This document shows positions 15,568 through 23,693 of a stretch of DNA of 64,000 nucleotides, in pieces. This DNA comes from Aureicoccus marinus (GTDB lineage: Bacteria; Bacteroidota; Bacteroidia; Flavobacteriales; Flavobacteriaceae). Numbering within the stretch: the first letter of the stretch is position 1; each line of letters starts with the position of its first letter. The notes beneath the pieces are model-generated. The model was not told the DNA's origin and did no database searches. It saw nothing but the letters and a program-made list of their open reading frames with translations. A program made the translations under genes and the position numbers. The stretch covers positions 1,029,083 to 1,093,082 of the forward strand of contig NZ_MQVX01000001.1 in the NCBI RefSeq assembly GCF_002954325.1, read 5' to 3'.

Positions 15568-16861
15568 TCATCGCCCCAATATTTCGAAGGCGCTCATCGA
15601 TTCGCTCATAACCCCGATCAATTTGCTCAATATTGTGAATAGTCGAAGTTCCCTTAGCCGATAAGGCCGCAATCAACAGCGAAACACCCGCACGAATATC
15701 AGGCGAGGTCATATTGGTTGCCTTCAATTGAGATTGAAAATCGTGACCGATTACGGTAGCCCTGTGCGGATCACATAAAATGATCTTAGCCCCCATATCG
15801 ATGAGCTTGTCCACGAAAAATAAGCGGCTTTCAAACATTTTCTGGTGAATAACCACTTCTCCTCTGGATTGAATAGCTACCACAAGAATAATACTCAATA
15901 AATCCGGTGTTAACCCCGGCCATGGAGCGTCAGCGATGGTCATGATGGAACCGTCAATAAAATTTTGGATCGCATATCCATCCGTATGAGCGGGAATCAA
16001 AATATCATCATTCTCGCGATTGACTTGAATTCCCAGACGCTGAAAAGCATTGGGTATTTGACCTAAGTCATTCCAGCTGACGTCTTTAATACGCAGTTCG
16101 CTGCGCGTCATGGCTGCGAGCCCGATCCAACTACCAATCTCAATCATGTCGGGCAACATGCGGTGGGTGGTTCCATTTAAGCTGCTGACCCCTTGAATTT
16201 TTAAAAGGTTGGAACCAATGCCTTCAATCTTAGCCCCCATGCGCACAAGCATTTTACACAGCTGCTGTAGATACGGTTCACAAGCGGCGTTGTAGATGGT
16301 GGTTTCTCCTTCCGCAAGAACAGCAGCCATCACAATATTCGCCGTTCCTGTGACCGATGCCTCATCAAGAAGCATGTAAGTCCCTGTTAATTTTTCGGCT
16401 TCTACCCCGTAGAAGTACTCTTCTCGGTTGTAACGGAACCGGGCTCCCAATTTGATAAAGCCTTCAAAGTGGGTATCGAGACGTCTGCGGCCAATCTTAT
16501 CTCCTCCTGGTTTCGGAATATAGCCCCTACCAAACCTCCCCAGTAACGGCCCTACAAGCATAATGGAGCCCCGAAGACCTCGACCATCTCTCTTAAAGTC
16601 ATCAGATTGAAGGTAGTCCAGGTCTACTTGATCGGCTTGAAAACGGTACTGACCAGGTCCAAGATTTTCGACTTTGACACCCAAAGAACCCAATAGGGCG
16701 ATGAGTTTATTGACATCAACGATGTCCGGAATATTACTGATTTCTACAGGCTCTGCGGTAAGTAAAACAGCGCAAAGAATTTGCAAGGCTTCGTTCTTGG
16801 CTCCTTGGGGTGTAATAGAACCAGATAAGGAGTGGCCTCCTTCAATAGTAAAACTGCCCAT
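15551..16861 (-). CDS. murA: UDP-N-acetylglucosamine 1-carboxyvinyltransferase (MurA), Asp form
   Basis: A 436-aa enzyme of normal MurA length. It transfers enolpyruvate from PEP to UDP-GlcNAc, the first committed step of peptidoglycan synthesis, in the cytoplasm. The substrate-binding Lys22-Asn23 (QGAKNEAL) is present. The active-site loop reads PKPGGDKIGRRRLD (117-129): Asp121 takes the place of the Cys115 of E. coli that fosfomycin alkylates, so intrinsic fosfomycin resistance at the target is expected, as in other Asp-type MurA enzymes. It is transcribed after the DUF4290 gene with a 12-bp gap, a common Bacteroidota arrangement. Confidence 0.95.
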   Translation of the reverse strand: MGSFTIEGGHSLSGSITPQGAKNEALQILCAVLLTAEPVEISNIPDIVDVNKLIALLGSLGVKVENLGPGQYRFQADQVDLDYLQSDDFKRDGRGLRGSIMLVGPLLGRFGRGYIPKPGGDKIGRRRLDTHFEGFIKLGARFRYNREEYFYGVEAEKLTGTYMLLDEASVTGTANIVMAAVLAEGETTIYNAACEPYLQQLCKMLVRMGAKIEGIGSNLLKIQGVSSLNGTTHRMLPDMIEIGSWIGLAAMTRSELRIKDVSWNDLGQIPNAFQRLGIQVNRENDDILIPAHTDGYAIQNFIDGSIMTIADAPWPGLTPDLLSIILVVAIQSRGEVVIHQKMFESRLFFVDKLIDMGAKIILCDPHRATVIGHDFQSQLKATNMTSPDIRAGVSLLIAALSAKGTSTIHNIEQIDRGYERIDERLRNIGAMITRNA

Positions 16862-16873
16862 AGCGTGGCTGAG

Positions 16874-17527
16874 TTAGTTGTTGTGACGTTTCTTTCCTCT
16901 GTTGTTGTGTTTGCCCTTCTTTCCTACGGAACGATTGGATTTCTGCACCCGGTTCTTGAGGAACTGACCACTTTCGGTCAAGGTTGTTTCTCCATTGGCC
17001 AAGTCTATGGCGCCATCACTCAACTCTTTGAGGTGAGCAAAAATAGCTGTATCCTCTACAGTATCCTTGTTCCAATTGAGGTAGCATTTTTTCATGTGGT
17101 TGGCAATAGCGTATTCCAAACCGGAACGCATGTCCCCTTTATCCCAACTGATCGCAACATCAATCATACGCTTAATGTTGTTCCCATAAAAACGGTATTT
17201 CGGGTGGTTCTGCGGATAATCCAAAGGATCTGGGCGCTGAGCCAAAAGTTCCTTGGACGGAATCGGATAAGGCGAATCCACTTCCAGCTGAAAATCACTC
17301 ATGATAAAGAGTTGATCCCAGAGTTTATGCTGAAAATCAGGCACATCACGCAAATGAGGCTGCATATTCCCCATCACACTGATAATGGCCTGTGCAATTT
17401 GATTTCTTTTTTCGCGGTCTTCAATAGACACCGCGTGGTCAACCATTTTCTGAAAATGTCTTCCGTATTCCGGAATGTGCATTTGTGGTCGTTCCGTGTT
17501 GTATTCTAAATGATCAAGTGAATCCAA
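16874..17527 (-). CDS. DUF4290 domain-containing protein
   Basis: A 217-aa protein. Residues 1-180 match the DUF4290 family pattern: LEYNTERPQMHIPEYGRH at the start, MVDHAVSIEDREKRN (28-42), then DFQHKLWDQLFIMSDFQL. It is mostly helical and soluble. The last 20 residues are very basic (KKGKHNNRGKKRHNN), which suggests nucleic acid or membrane contact. No function has been proven for the family, but it is nearly always placed directly before murA in Bacteroidota, as here with a 12-bp gap, so a role in cell growth or envelope synthesis is plausible by context. Confidence 0.87.
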   Translation of the reverse strand: MDSLDHLEYNTERPQMHIPEYGRHFQKMVDHAVSIEDREKRNQIAQAIISVMGNMQPHLRDVPDFQHKLWDQLFIMSDFQLEVDSPYPIPSKELLAQRPDPLDYPQNHPKYRFYGNNIKRMIDVAISWDKGDMRSGLEYAIANHMKKCYLNWNKDTVEDTAIFAHLKELSDGAIDLANGETTLTESGQFLKNRVQKSNRSVGKKGKHNNRGKKRHNN

Positions 17528-17629
17528 AAAAATAAGAGTTTAGTGCCGAGTGCGGATGAAGTAATCGAACACACCTCATGGCTAACGCTCGCAAATTAAC
17601 AAAATTATCGATGGAACCTTCCTCCAGAC

Positions 17630-17917
17630 CTACAAAGATATGACCCCTTCAACAACGCTGACCTCTTTGTACTTAGCGATAACTGCTAAAGGATCCTCCA
17701 TAACTACCGTAATGGAAACACTGGTATAATTTCCGTTCTTTGATTTCTTGGATTCTATTACAGCACCGTTTTGATCAAAAATATCGTAAATCTGATCTAT
17801 TTTGGCTTGATCTGTAGGTACTATAAATTTGTAGAGATATGTGGAAGGCCAGGTTGAATTGTCTTCCAGCTGAATCCGTAACCTTTCGTAAAATTCTTCG
17901 GAATTCTCTTTGCTCAT
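17630..17917 (-). CDS. DUF493 (YbeD-like) protein
   Basis: A 95-aa protein of the DUF493/YbeD family: the N-terminal ENSEEFYERLRIQLE, then TWPSTYLYKFIVP (18-30) and YTSVSITVVMEDP (64-76), giving the expected beta-alpha-beta-beta-alpha-beta ferredoxin-like fold resembling ACT domains. Members are small, cytoplasmic and probably regulatory; the E. coli protein is linked to lipoic acid metabolism by neighbourhood only. It is divergently transcribed from the ATPase gene; its own -7 box (TATCTTTG) lies 15 bp upstream of the ATG. Confidence 0.85.
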   Translation of the reverse strand: MSKENSEEFYERLRIQLEDNSTWPSTYLYKFIVPTDQAKIDQIYDIFDQNGAVIESKKSKNGNYTSVSITVVMEDPLAVIAKYKEVSVVEGVISL

Positions 17918-17931
17918 GGCCGGGTTTTGGA

Positions 17932-17939
17932 CAAAGATA
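17932..17939 (-). promoter_or_regulatory. -7 box (TATCTTTG) for DUF493 gene
   Basis: On the minus strand the bases read TATCTTTG, 14 bp before the ATG at 17917, giving a very short leader. The box lies in the stretch that the ATG at 17916 of the divergent ATPase gene would make coding, which is an argument for a later start of that gene. Confidence 0.6.
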
Positions 17940-17972
17940 GCGGATTATTTTACTCAATATAAGAATAAAGAA

Positions 17973-18539
17973 GTGCAGAGAATTGCAATTAGCGGAGGGC
18001 CCGGAACAGGCAAGACATGTTTGATTGATAATTTGATTGATAAGGGCTATCACTGTTTCCCTGAAATCATCAGGACGTTCACCGAGCAACTTAAAAAAGA
18101 GACCGCTCAAGAAGAGCAACAGATCAACCCGCTTACTTTTAGTAAGGACCCCTTGCATTTTAACACACTCTTACTCGAAGGAAGAAGTGCCCAATGGAAA
18201 GAGGCAGAGAACACGGGCAAAGAACTTTGCTTTTTCGACCGAAGCGTCATTGATGTTTTGGGATACATGGATCATTTTGAACAGGAGTACCCAAATCATT
18301 TTATCGACGCTGCCGAGACTTTGCGCTACGATACTGTTTTTTTGCTTCCACCTTGGCAGGGTATTTATGTTCAAGACGATCAACGTTTGGAACCTTTCGA
18401 GGAAGCAGAACGGATTCACGTGAGCCTTCTGGCCAGCTACCAGCACTTTGGTTACGCGCCCCTATTCGTTCCCACTGGAACTATCGAAGAGCGGATTGAA
18501 TTCATTTTAAGAGCTATCGCAACAAAAGAAAAAAAGTAG
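17973..18539 (+). CDS. AAA_28-type P-loop ATPase/kinase-like protein
   Basis: A 188-aa P-loop protein from GTG at 17973 (MQRIAISGGPGTGKT): the Walker A GGPGTGKT is right at the N-terminus as in related proteins. The same frame is open upstream to ATG 17916, but that start would overlap the divergent DUF493 start and cover its promoter. Further features are CFPEIIRTFTEQ (a helix after switch-like EII), FFDRSVIDVLGY (Walker B-like, DRS), and the lid region ending RLEPFEEAERIH. The family (AAA_28, NadR/TTD14-like) consists of small nucleotide-binding proteins of unknown substrate. RecQ follows after 38 bp. Confidence 0.8.
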   Translation: MQRIAISGGPGTGKTCLIDNLIDKGYHCFPEIIRTFTEQLKKETAQEEQQINPLTFSKDPLHFNTLLLEGRSAQWKEAENTGKELCFFDRSVIDVLGYMDHFEQEYPNHFIDAAETLRYDTVFLLPPWQGIYVQDDQRLEPFEEAERIHVSLLASYQHFGYAPLFVPTGTIEERIEFILRAIATKEKK

Positions 18540-18577
18540 GAAAAAACCCACTCAAAGAATTTCACCTACATTTGAAT

Positions 18578-20593
18578 ATGGACAACCCCAAGAGTCCTTC
18601 CCGAACCGCCGAATCTAAACTGCTGTTTCAAACGCTGGAACAGTATTGGGGATATTCCGCTTTAAGAGGAGAGCAAGAAAATATTATCTTCCGCATGCTG
18701 GACAAGGTAGACACCCTAGCCCTCCTTCCCACGGGTGCAGGTAAATCGCTTTGTTTTCAGCTTCCCACTCTGATCCAACCAGGTTTATGCCTTGTGGTCT
18801 CCCCTTTGATTGCCTTGATTCAAGACCAAGTCAACCGGCTGCAGCAAAAAGGAATTAAGGCCATGGGGCTTACCGGATCCATCAGTCAAGATGATTTGAT
18901 TCGACTAATTGACAACTGCCTCTACGGAGACTATAAATTCTTATACCTCTCTCCTGAACGGTTGCTTCAGGAAGGGATGAAAGAAATCCTTCAGCGCTTG
19001 CCCGTTTCTCTTGTTGCCATCGATGAGGCCCACTGTATCTCCCAATGGGGACCCGATTTTCGACCTTCTTATCTGGAACTTCACGTGCTCAAAGAATGGT
19101 ACCCCGGGGTGCCTTTATTGGCGTTGACCGCAACGGCAACGGATCAGGTTCAATCCGATATCCTGAGCAAGTTGGGACTTCCCTCCTATGCAGTAGTCAA
19201 AGACAGTTTTGCTCGTAAAAAACTCAGTTTATCTGTACGTTACACGCAGAACAAAGAAGAACAACTCCGTTGGTTACTAGAACTCAATATGGGGCCTTCC
19301 TTGGTCTACGTGGGTACTCGTAAAGAAAGCATTCGCCTAGCTGAATGGCTTAACCAGCGGGGAATCCCTTCGAGCTTTTTTCACGGGGGGCTGAGTTCAT
19401 CTGAAAAAGAAAAGCAGATGAAGGCTTGGATTCGAGACGAAAAACGCAACATGGTTGCCACCAACGCTTTCGGTATGGGCATCGACAAATCCGATGTTCG
19501 CTTGGTCGTTCATTACGACCTGCCAGAGAACATCGAAAACTACTACCAAGAAGTTGGGCGTGCGGGTCGCGATGGACTTTCTGCCAGTGCAGTTTTATTG
19601 CTAAGCAAAAAAAGTCTTGAAATACAAAAACAACGATTTGTGGACAGCATCCCCTCTTTTGAACAAATAAAGGATATTTACCGTCGCCTGATGGCCTATT
19701 ATCAGGTGGCCTTTGCGGAAGGCAAAGGAGAGGTATTTGGTTTTGATATTCTGGATTTTACCCGGCGATACAGCTTTGAACCCTTGCCGGTACTCCAAGC
19801 CCTTCAGTTCTTAGAACGTTATGGACTACTGGCCTTATCCAATCAAAATGACCCTTTCGCTCAAATTCAGGTTATCGCTGCTCGGGATAAGGTTCTTGAA
19901 TTCCTGAAACAATCTCCTTTTATGGAGCCGCTTTTCACTCAATTACTCCGAGTTTATGGAGGGATATTAGACCGCCCTACCAAAGTCAATATGTATTTGT
20001 TGGCCCGTAAACTGAAAACCCGAACAGGCCTGCTGGAAGAACAGTTGGAATTTGCTGAAATCCAAGGCATGATAACCTACTTTCCTCCTAACCTGCACAT
20101 GAGTATAACCCTTTTGGAAGCAAGAGAAGACGATATGAGTCTGTCAAGAGTCAAAAAGGAACTCAAGACCTTTCGATCCATGAAATTGCGACGTTTGGAA
20201 CCCATGCAGCGCTATGCGCAACTCGATAAGGGCTGCCGTATGCATTTCATCTTGCAGTACTTTTCGGAAGAGCACAAAGCCTGTGGCCGCTGCGATCTCT
20301 GCGTTGAACGAAGAATAGACTCTCCTTTTGAACGGGCTTTTCGGCGTTGGATGCTCCGGGAATTACAAGAAGAATCCCGAGGCTCCCGTGCCTGGCTCAC
20401 TCATCTTGCCCAGATTCAACTCAAGGGCAATTCAAAAGAGCTGGGGGACCTGCCTGATATTATTCATTTGCCCGATCTTTTCTTGAAGCAGGTAAAGTAC
20501 ATGCTTGATCATTCCTTTATTGGGATGCAAACCGATATGACCTATCTCATTAAAGAAGAAGGCCTCCGCTTTCTATCCGAAGAGAGCCAATAA
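18578..20593 (+). CDS. recQ: RecQ family ATP-dependent DNA helicase
   Basis: A 671-aa superfamily 2 helicase from ATG 18578. Walker A is PTGAGKS (51-57), DEAH is in VAIDEAHCISQWG, motif VI is the QEVGRAGRDG stretch, and the RecQ zinc-binding Cys cluster appears near ACGRCDLC. After the zinc region the C-terminal tail is short and there is no clear HRDC domain, so it is the compact Bacteroidota form rather than the E. coli type. It unwinds DNA 3'-5' in recombination and fork repair. A TAnnTTTG-like TACATTTG at 18567-18574 overlaps the start region and is too close to be a normal promoter. The fmt gene follows 29 bp later. Confidence 0.92.
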   Translation: MDNPKSPSRTAESKLLFQTLEQYWGYSALRGEQENIIFRMLDKVDTLALLPTGAGKSLCFQLPTLIQPGLCLVVSPLIALIQDQVNRLQQKGIKAMGLTGSISQDDLIRLIDNCLYGDYKFLYLSPERLLQEGMKEILQRLPVSLVAIDEAHCISQWGPDFRPSYLELHVLKEWYPGVPLLALTATATDQVQSDILSKLGLPSYAVVKDSFARKKLSLSVRYTQNKEEQLRWLLELNMGPSLVYVGTRKESIRLAEWLNQRGIPSSFFHGGLSSSEKEKQMKAWIRDEKRNMVATNAFGMGIDKSDVRLVVHYDLPENIENYYQEVGRAGRDGLSASAVLLLSKKSLEIQKQRFVDSIPSFEQIKDIYRRLMAYYQVAFAEGKGEVFGFDILDFTRRYSFEPLPVLQALQFLERYGLLALSNQNDPFAQIQVIAARDKVLEFLKQSPFMEPLFTQLLRVYGGILDRPTKVNMYLLARKLKTRTGLLEEQLEFAEIQGMITYFPPNLHMSITLLEAREDDMSLSRVKKELKTFRSMKLRRLEPMQRYAQLDKGCRMHFILQYFSEEHKACGRCDLCVERRIDSPFERAFRRWMLRELQEESRGSRAWLTHLAQIQLKGNSKELGDLPDIIHLPDLFLKQVKYMLDHSFIGMQTDMTYLIKEEGLRFLSEESQ

Positions 20594-20622
20594 GCCAGCA
20601 GAAATCAGGATATTTGCCGGCG

Positions 20623-21624
20623 ATGACAAAAGATAAAGAAAACCTCCGCATTGTTTATATGGGGACACCAGAGTTTGCAGTGGCTGGACTAGAAGCACTT
20701 CTAGAACAAAACTTCCAAGTGATTGGAGTGGTTACCGCCCCTGATCGTCCCTCGGGACGCGGAAGAAAGCTTCAGTCTTCCGCTGTGAAAAAGTATGCCT
20801 TGGAAAAAGGCATTCCCGTACTTCAACCCCAGAAACTAAGAGACAAAGGGTTTTTAATGGAACTCGCTGCGCTTAAAGCAGATCTCCAAATTATCGTCGC
20901 GTTTAGAATGCTTCCTAAGGTCGTATGGGGTATGCCTCCCCTGGGTACTTTCAACTTACACGCTTCTCTCTTACCACAGTACAGAGGTGCTGCGCCAATC
21001 AATTGGGCCCTGATCAATGGTGAAACAGAAAGCGGAGTAACCACCTTTTTTATTGACGAAAAAATTGATACCGGTGCCATCCTTCTTCAAGAACGCTGTT
21101 CCATCCTACCAGAAGAAAATGCAGGTCAACTCCACGATAAATTAATGGCCTTAGGCGCCTCGCTCATTGTCAAGACCGTTGAGCTCATTTCTGATGGAAA
21201 AGCAAAGGCAGTAGTTCAAGAAGAAGTAAATCAGCTCAAAGAAGCTCCCAAGATTCACAGAGAAACCTGCGAAATTGACTGGAGCCAATCTCTGGAGCAA
21301 CTCCATAATTTTACCAGAGGCCTAAGTCCCTATCCGGCTGCCTGGACTACTTTTTATTGGAAGAATGGTCAGGAAACCAAAGCCCTCGGTCCTGTAAAGG
21401 TTCTTCAACTCGATTCAAACTCCTCTGCACCAGAATCGATAGAAAACGGACAGACTGATCGCGAGAAGGGTCTGGCTGTTGTGCAAATCGGAAAGCAAAT
21501 CTGGATTAAACACCTGGAGGGTTGGTTGCGAATTTTGGAAATGCAAATACCGGGAAAAAGAAAGATGCTGGTCCAAGATTTACTCAATGGCTGGCAGCTC
21601 GAAGAGGGTACTTGGGTAGAATAA
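20623..21624 (+). CDS. fmt: Methionyl-tRNA formyltransferase
   Basis: A 333-aa enzyme, near the usual 315 aa. It transfers the formyl group of 10-formyl-THF onto initiator Met-tRNA. The N-terminal formyltransferase domain has YMGTPEFAV (at about 12-20), the catalytic Asn-His-Asp set around NLHASLLPQYRGAAPINWA (about 110-128) with the downstream Asp in FIDEKIDTGAIL, and the C-terminal OB-like domain is present, slightly expanded with a hydrophilic insert near 265-280. ATG 20623 is chosen over an in-frame TTG at 20614. It follows recQ and ends before a hairpin; HU is the next gene. Confidence 0.94.
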   Translation: MTKDKENLRIVYMGTPEFAVAGLEALLEQNFQVIGVVTAPDRPSGRGRKLQSSAVKKYALEKGIPVLQPQKLRDKGFLMELAALKADLQIIVAFRMLPKVVWGMPPLGTFNLHASLLPQYRGAAPINWALINGETESGVTTFFIDEKIDTGAILLQERCSILPEENAGQLHDKLMALGASLIVKTVELISDGKAKAVVQEEVNQLKEAPKIHRETCEIDWSQSLEQLHNFTRGLSPYPAAWTTFYWKNGQETKALGPVKVLQLDSNSSAPESIENGQTDREKGLAVVQIGKQIWIKHLEGWLRILEMQIPGKRKMLVQDLLNGWQLEEGTWVE

Positions 21625-21629
21625 GGCTG

Positions 21630-21650
21630 AGCCTAGACTGGCTCTAGGCT
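21630..21650 (+). terminator. Hairpin after fmt
   Basis: AGCCTAGA (21630-21637), loop CTGGC, TCTAGGCT (21643-21650): a perfect 8-bp stem 6 bp after the fmt stop. No T-run follows, so termination would be weak or factor-dependent. Confidence 0.5.
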
Positions 21651-21679
21651 GGGCGAAATTTGGTTAAAAACTCCTTCCT

Positions 21680-21710
21680 TTATCAACAAAGGGTTCAAGT
21701 TATCAACAAA
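21680..21710 (+). repeat. Two DnaA-box-like direct repeats upstream of HU gene
   Basis: TTATCAACAAA occurs at 21680-21690 and again at 21700-21710, exactly 20 bp apart (about two helical turns). The first nine bases, TTATCAACA, differ from the DnaA consensus TTATCCACA at one position. They lie 25-55 bp upstream of the -33 element of the HU promoter. Confidence 0.5.
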
Positions 21711-21734
21711 AACCCCGATTTCCCGCGTCTACAC

Positions 21735-21764
21735 TTGCGTCGGAGCGTTTTCCATATAAATTTG
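21735..21764 (+). promoter_or_regulatory. HU promoter: TTG - 19 bp - TAAATTTG
   Basis: TTG at 21735-21737, a 19-bp spacer, and TAAATTTG at 21757-21764 match the Bacteroidota housekeeping promoter in sequence and spacing. The -7 box is 41 bp before the ATG, leaving an AT-rich leader of about 35 nt. Confidence 0.75.
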
Positions 21765-21805
21765 TTCGAAGTATCATTAGTAACACCAATTAATAATATG
21801 CTATT

Positions 21806-22078
21806 ATGAACAAAACAGAATTAATCGATGCTATGGCGGCTGACGCCGGTATCACAAAGGCAGCAGCCAAAAAAGCATTGGAATCTTTCTTGGGTAACGT
21901 AGAAGGTTCTTTGAAAAAAGGTGACCGTGTTTCTCTAGTTGGATTCGGTTCATGGTCTGTATCGAAGCGCAACGCTCGTGAAGGTCGTAACCCACAAACT
22001 GGTAAAACCATCAAAATTGCTGCTAAAAATGTAGTAAAGTTTAAAGCTGGAACTGAACTAGGGAACGCTGTGAACTAA
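21806..22078 (+). CDS. hup: HU family DNA-binding protein
   Basis: A 90-aa histone-like protein of exact HU length. It starts MNKTELIDAMAADAGITKAA, the standard HU opening helix, has GFGSWSV (46-52) in the beta saddle, and the DNA-binding arm carries NPQTGKTIKIAAKN with the intercalating Pro. HU is an abundant nucleoid protein that bends DNA as a dimer. It has its own strong promoter and intrinsic terminator, and Asn/Ala/Gly codons that match high expression. Two DnaA-box-like repeats lie upstream of the promoter. Confidence 0.97.
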   Translation: MNKTELIDAMAADAGITKAAAKKALESFLGNVEGSLKKGDRVSLVGFGSWSVSKRNAREGRNPQTGKTIKIAAKNVVKFKAGTELGNAVN

Positions 22079-22101
22079 TCGCAATATTGTTGATTATCTG
22101 A

Positions 22102-22136
22102 AAAAGCACTTCCGTCGTGAAGTGCTTTTCTTTTTT
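22102..22136 (+). terminator. Intrinsic terminator of HU gene
   Basis: AAAAGCACTTC (22102-22112), loop CGTCGT, GAAGTGCTTTT (22119-22129), then CTTTTTT. A perfect 11-bp stem with a T-run, 23 bp after the stop codon. Confidence 0.9.
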
Positions 22137-22185
22137 AGAACGTTTTTGTCATTCAAAATGAGAATAGTAAATTTAGAATAAAGCC

Positions 22186-22755
22186 ATGCACCCAATGCTT
22201 TCACAAGAACCCAAAAAAGGAAACCTTCTGATTGCAGAGCCGACTCTTACTGGAGACGTCTCCTTCAATCGTTCCGTGGTTCTTATCGCAGAACACAATG
22301 AAGAAGGTTCTGTGGGCTTTATCCTCAACAAACCACTCGAATATCAGATTCACGAACTGATTCCCGATATCGAGGTACCCTTCCCTGTTTTTAATGGAGG
22401 TCCTGTAGAACAAGACAACCTCTACTTTATCCACAAGGTACCTGAACTGATTCAAGGCAGTGTGGAGATTTCCGATGGAATCTATTGGGGTGGAGATTTT
22501 GACAAAACCATTGAACTTATCAACCAAGGAGTAATTAAACAAGGCGACATTCGCTTCTTCTTGGGTTATTCTGGCTGGGCCAGTCTACAACTTTCAGAAG
22601 AATTGAATTCCAAGTCCTGGGTGGTGGTCCCCAATAGCTATGAAAGTAGCATTATCCAAAAGTCTTCTCTTTCTTTCTGGAAGGAAAACATGATTGAATT
22701 AGGAGGTGATTACCTGCTCTGGTCCAATGCACCAGAAGACCCTTCGTATAACTAG
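22186..22755 (+). CDS. YqgE/AlgH family protein
   Basis: A 189-aa protein of the YqgE (UPF0301/AlgH) family. Conserved stretches are GNLLIAEP (about 12-19), NRSVVLIAEHNEEGSVGFILNKP (28-50) and FNGGPVEQDNLYFIH (66-80), and FLGYSGWASLQL at 124-135 with the characteristic GYSGW. The family fold is known but the biochemical role is not; it is cytoplasmic. Its 3' end overlaps the class IV aminotransferase-like gene on the opposite strand by 4 bp. A second ATG at 22195 would also be acceptable. Confidence 0.92.
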   Translation: MHPMLSQEPKKGNLLIAEPTLTGDVSFNRSVVLIAEHNEEGSVGFILNKPLEYQIHELIPDIEVPFPVFNGGPVEQDNLYFIHKVPELIQGSVEISDGIYWGGDFDKTIELINQGVIKQGDIRFFLGYSGWASLQLSEELNSKSWVVVPNSYESSIIQKSSLSFWKENMIELGGDYLLWSNAPEDPSYN

Positions 22756-23633
22756 GCTTCTTCCTTTTCTTCTTTAGGCAAACAAGCGCCCTGAAAAGCC
22801 TCTTCTAAGCGTTCCTTCCAACTGAACTGTTGGTAGACGGTCTTTCTGTATTTTTTCCACGAATAAAGACGAGCGTAGGGGTCCATGGTAAAAACTTCCT
22901 TGGCTTTGGGTATTTCGAAAGGAGAAATAGCCACTTCCTCAATGGACCAGTCATTTTCCCTGGCCATAGCGTCCAGTAAAATCAAAGCTTGCTTACGAAC
23001 AACCCAGGCAGGAGACCCACCGGATAATTCTGGAATTTTTATTCCGTCCTCTGAAGCAATAAAAATGAGTCCGCTCAAAGCCCTGACCACTTGTTTACTC
23101 TCGTTGAGCAGCGCACAGTCGGCGTATCCATTCTCTATAGCAAAAGAATGTGCAACCGAAATTGCCGCGGGGTTTGGAGATGAAAGATTGGCTAAAAGTC
23201 CACTCGGCAAGTAGTGGTCCTTATACAGCTCGCACTCTTCCGCTTCGGCATCTGGACTTAATGTCGCCATTGGTAGGTCTTCAATAGTATGAATCAAGAA
23301 GTGTACTCCACCTTCTTTGGACCAAGGCACCTGGGTTTGGCTTCTAACAACTTGTATCTCGAGATATAGTTTCGCTGGTTTACCGGCCTTTTCCCAAAGC
23401 GCTAAGCATTGCTGTTCCAGGTATTCCGGAGTAAATTCCATGGGAATCGCGTAACGAAGCTTACGCATCGAAGCCATCAGGTGAAAATAATGCTCCTCCC
23501 AAAACGGAATAAAGCCGTCCTGAATCCAAAGAGGTTCGGTTAAAGAATCTCCGAAATAAAAGGATCGATTAAAAAGCGAAACCGGAATCTTATCGTATTC
23601 CACAAAATTCCCATCCAGGTTCCATAGTTGCAT
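22752..23633 (-). CDS. Class IV aminotransferase-like protein, apparently lacking the PLP lysine
   Basis: A 293-aa protein with the fold-type IV aminotransferase layout (PabC/IlvE superfamily): NRSFYFGDSLTEPLW (22-36), EEHYFHLMASMRKLR (46-60), KDHYLPSGLLANL (138-150), ENGYADCALLNESKQVV (167-183). Two catalytic positions look wrong. The Lys that forms the Schiff base with PLP in relatives (pattern KDHYxxxGLLSTIK) is Ser151 here, and the phosphate-site Arg of the EEHxxRL helix is His51. The late E of the VxEA-type motif is Arg (VVRALSG). The protein is full-length and in frame, so it may be a pseudoenzyme rather than a pseudogene. It is convergent with yqgE and followed upstream by a START-like gene. 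Confidence 0.82.
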   Translation of the reverse strand: MQLWNLDGNFVEYDKIPVSLFNRSFYFGDSLTEPLWIQDGFIPFWEEHYFHLMASMRKLRYAIPMEFTPEYLEQQCLALWEKAGKPAKLYLEIQVVRSQTQVPWSKEGGVHFLIHTIEDLPMATLSPDAEAEECELYKDHYLPSGLLANLSSPNPAAISVAHSFAIENGYADCALLNESKQVVRALSGLIFIASEDGIKIPELSGGSPAWVVRKQALILLDAMARENDWSIEEVAISPFEIPKAKEVFTMDPYARLYSWKKYRKTVYQQFSWKERLEEAFQGACLPKEEKEEA

Positions 23634-23693
23634 ACCCGAAATTTAGAATCGCAAAATTAAGAAGAAAGCCCTCGATAAAAGGGTTTTACAGTC

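Noticed and set aside
18567..18574. TACATTTG as promoter of recQ
   Set aside because: It lies 4-11 bp before the ATG, so transcription would start inside the gene; the ATPase gene upstream probably provides read-through instead.
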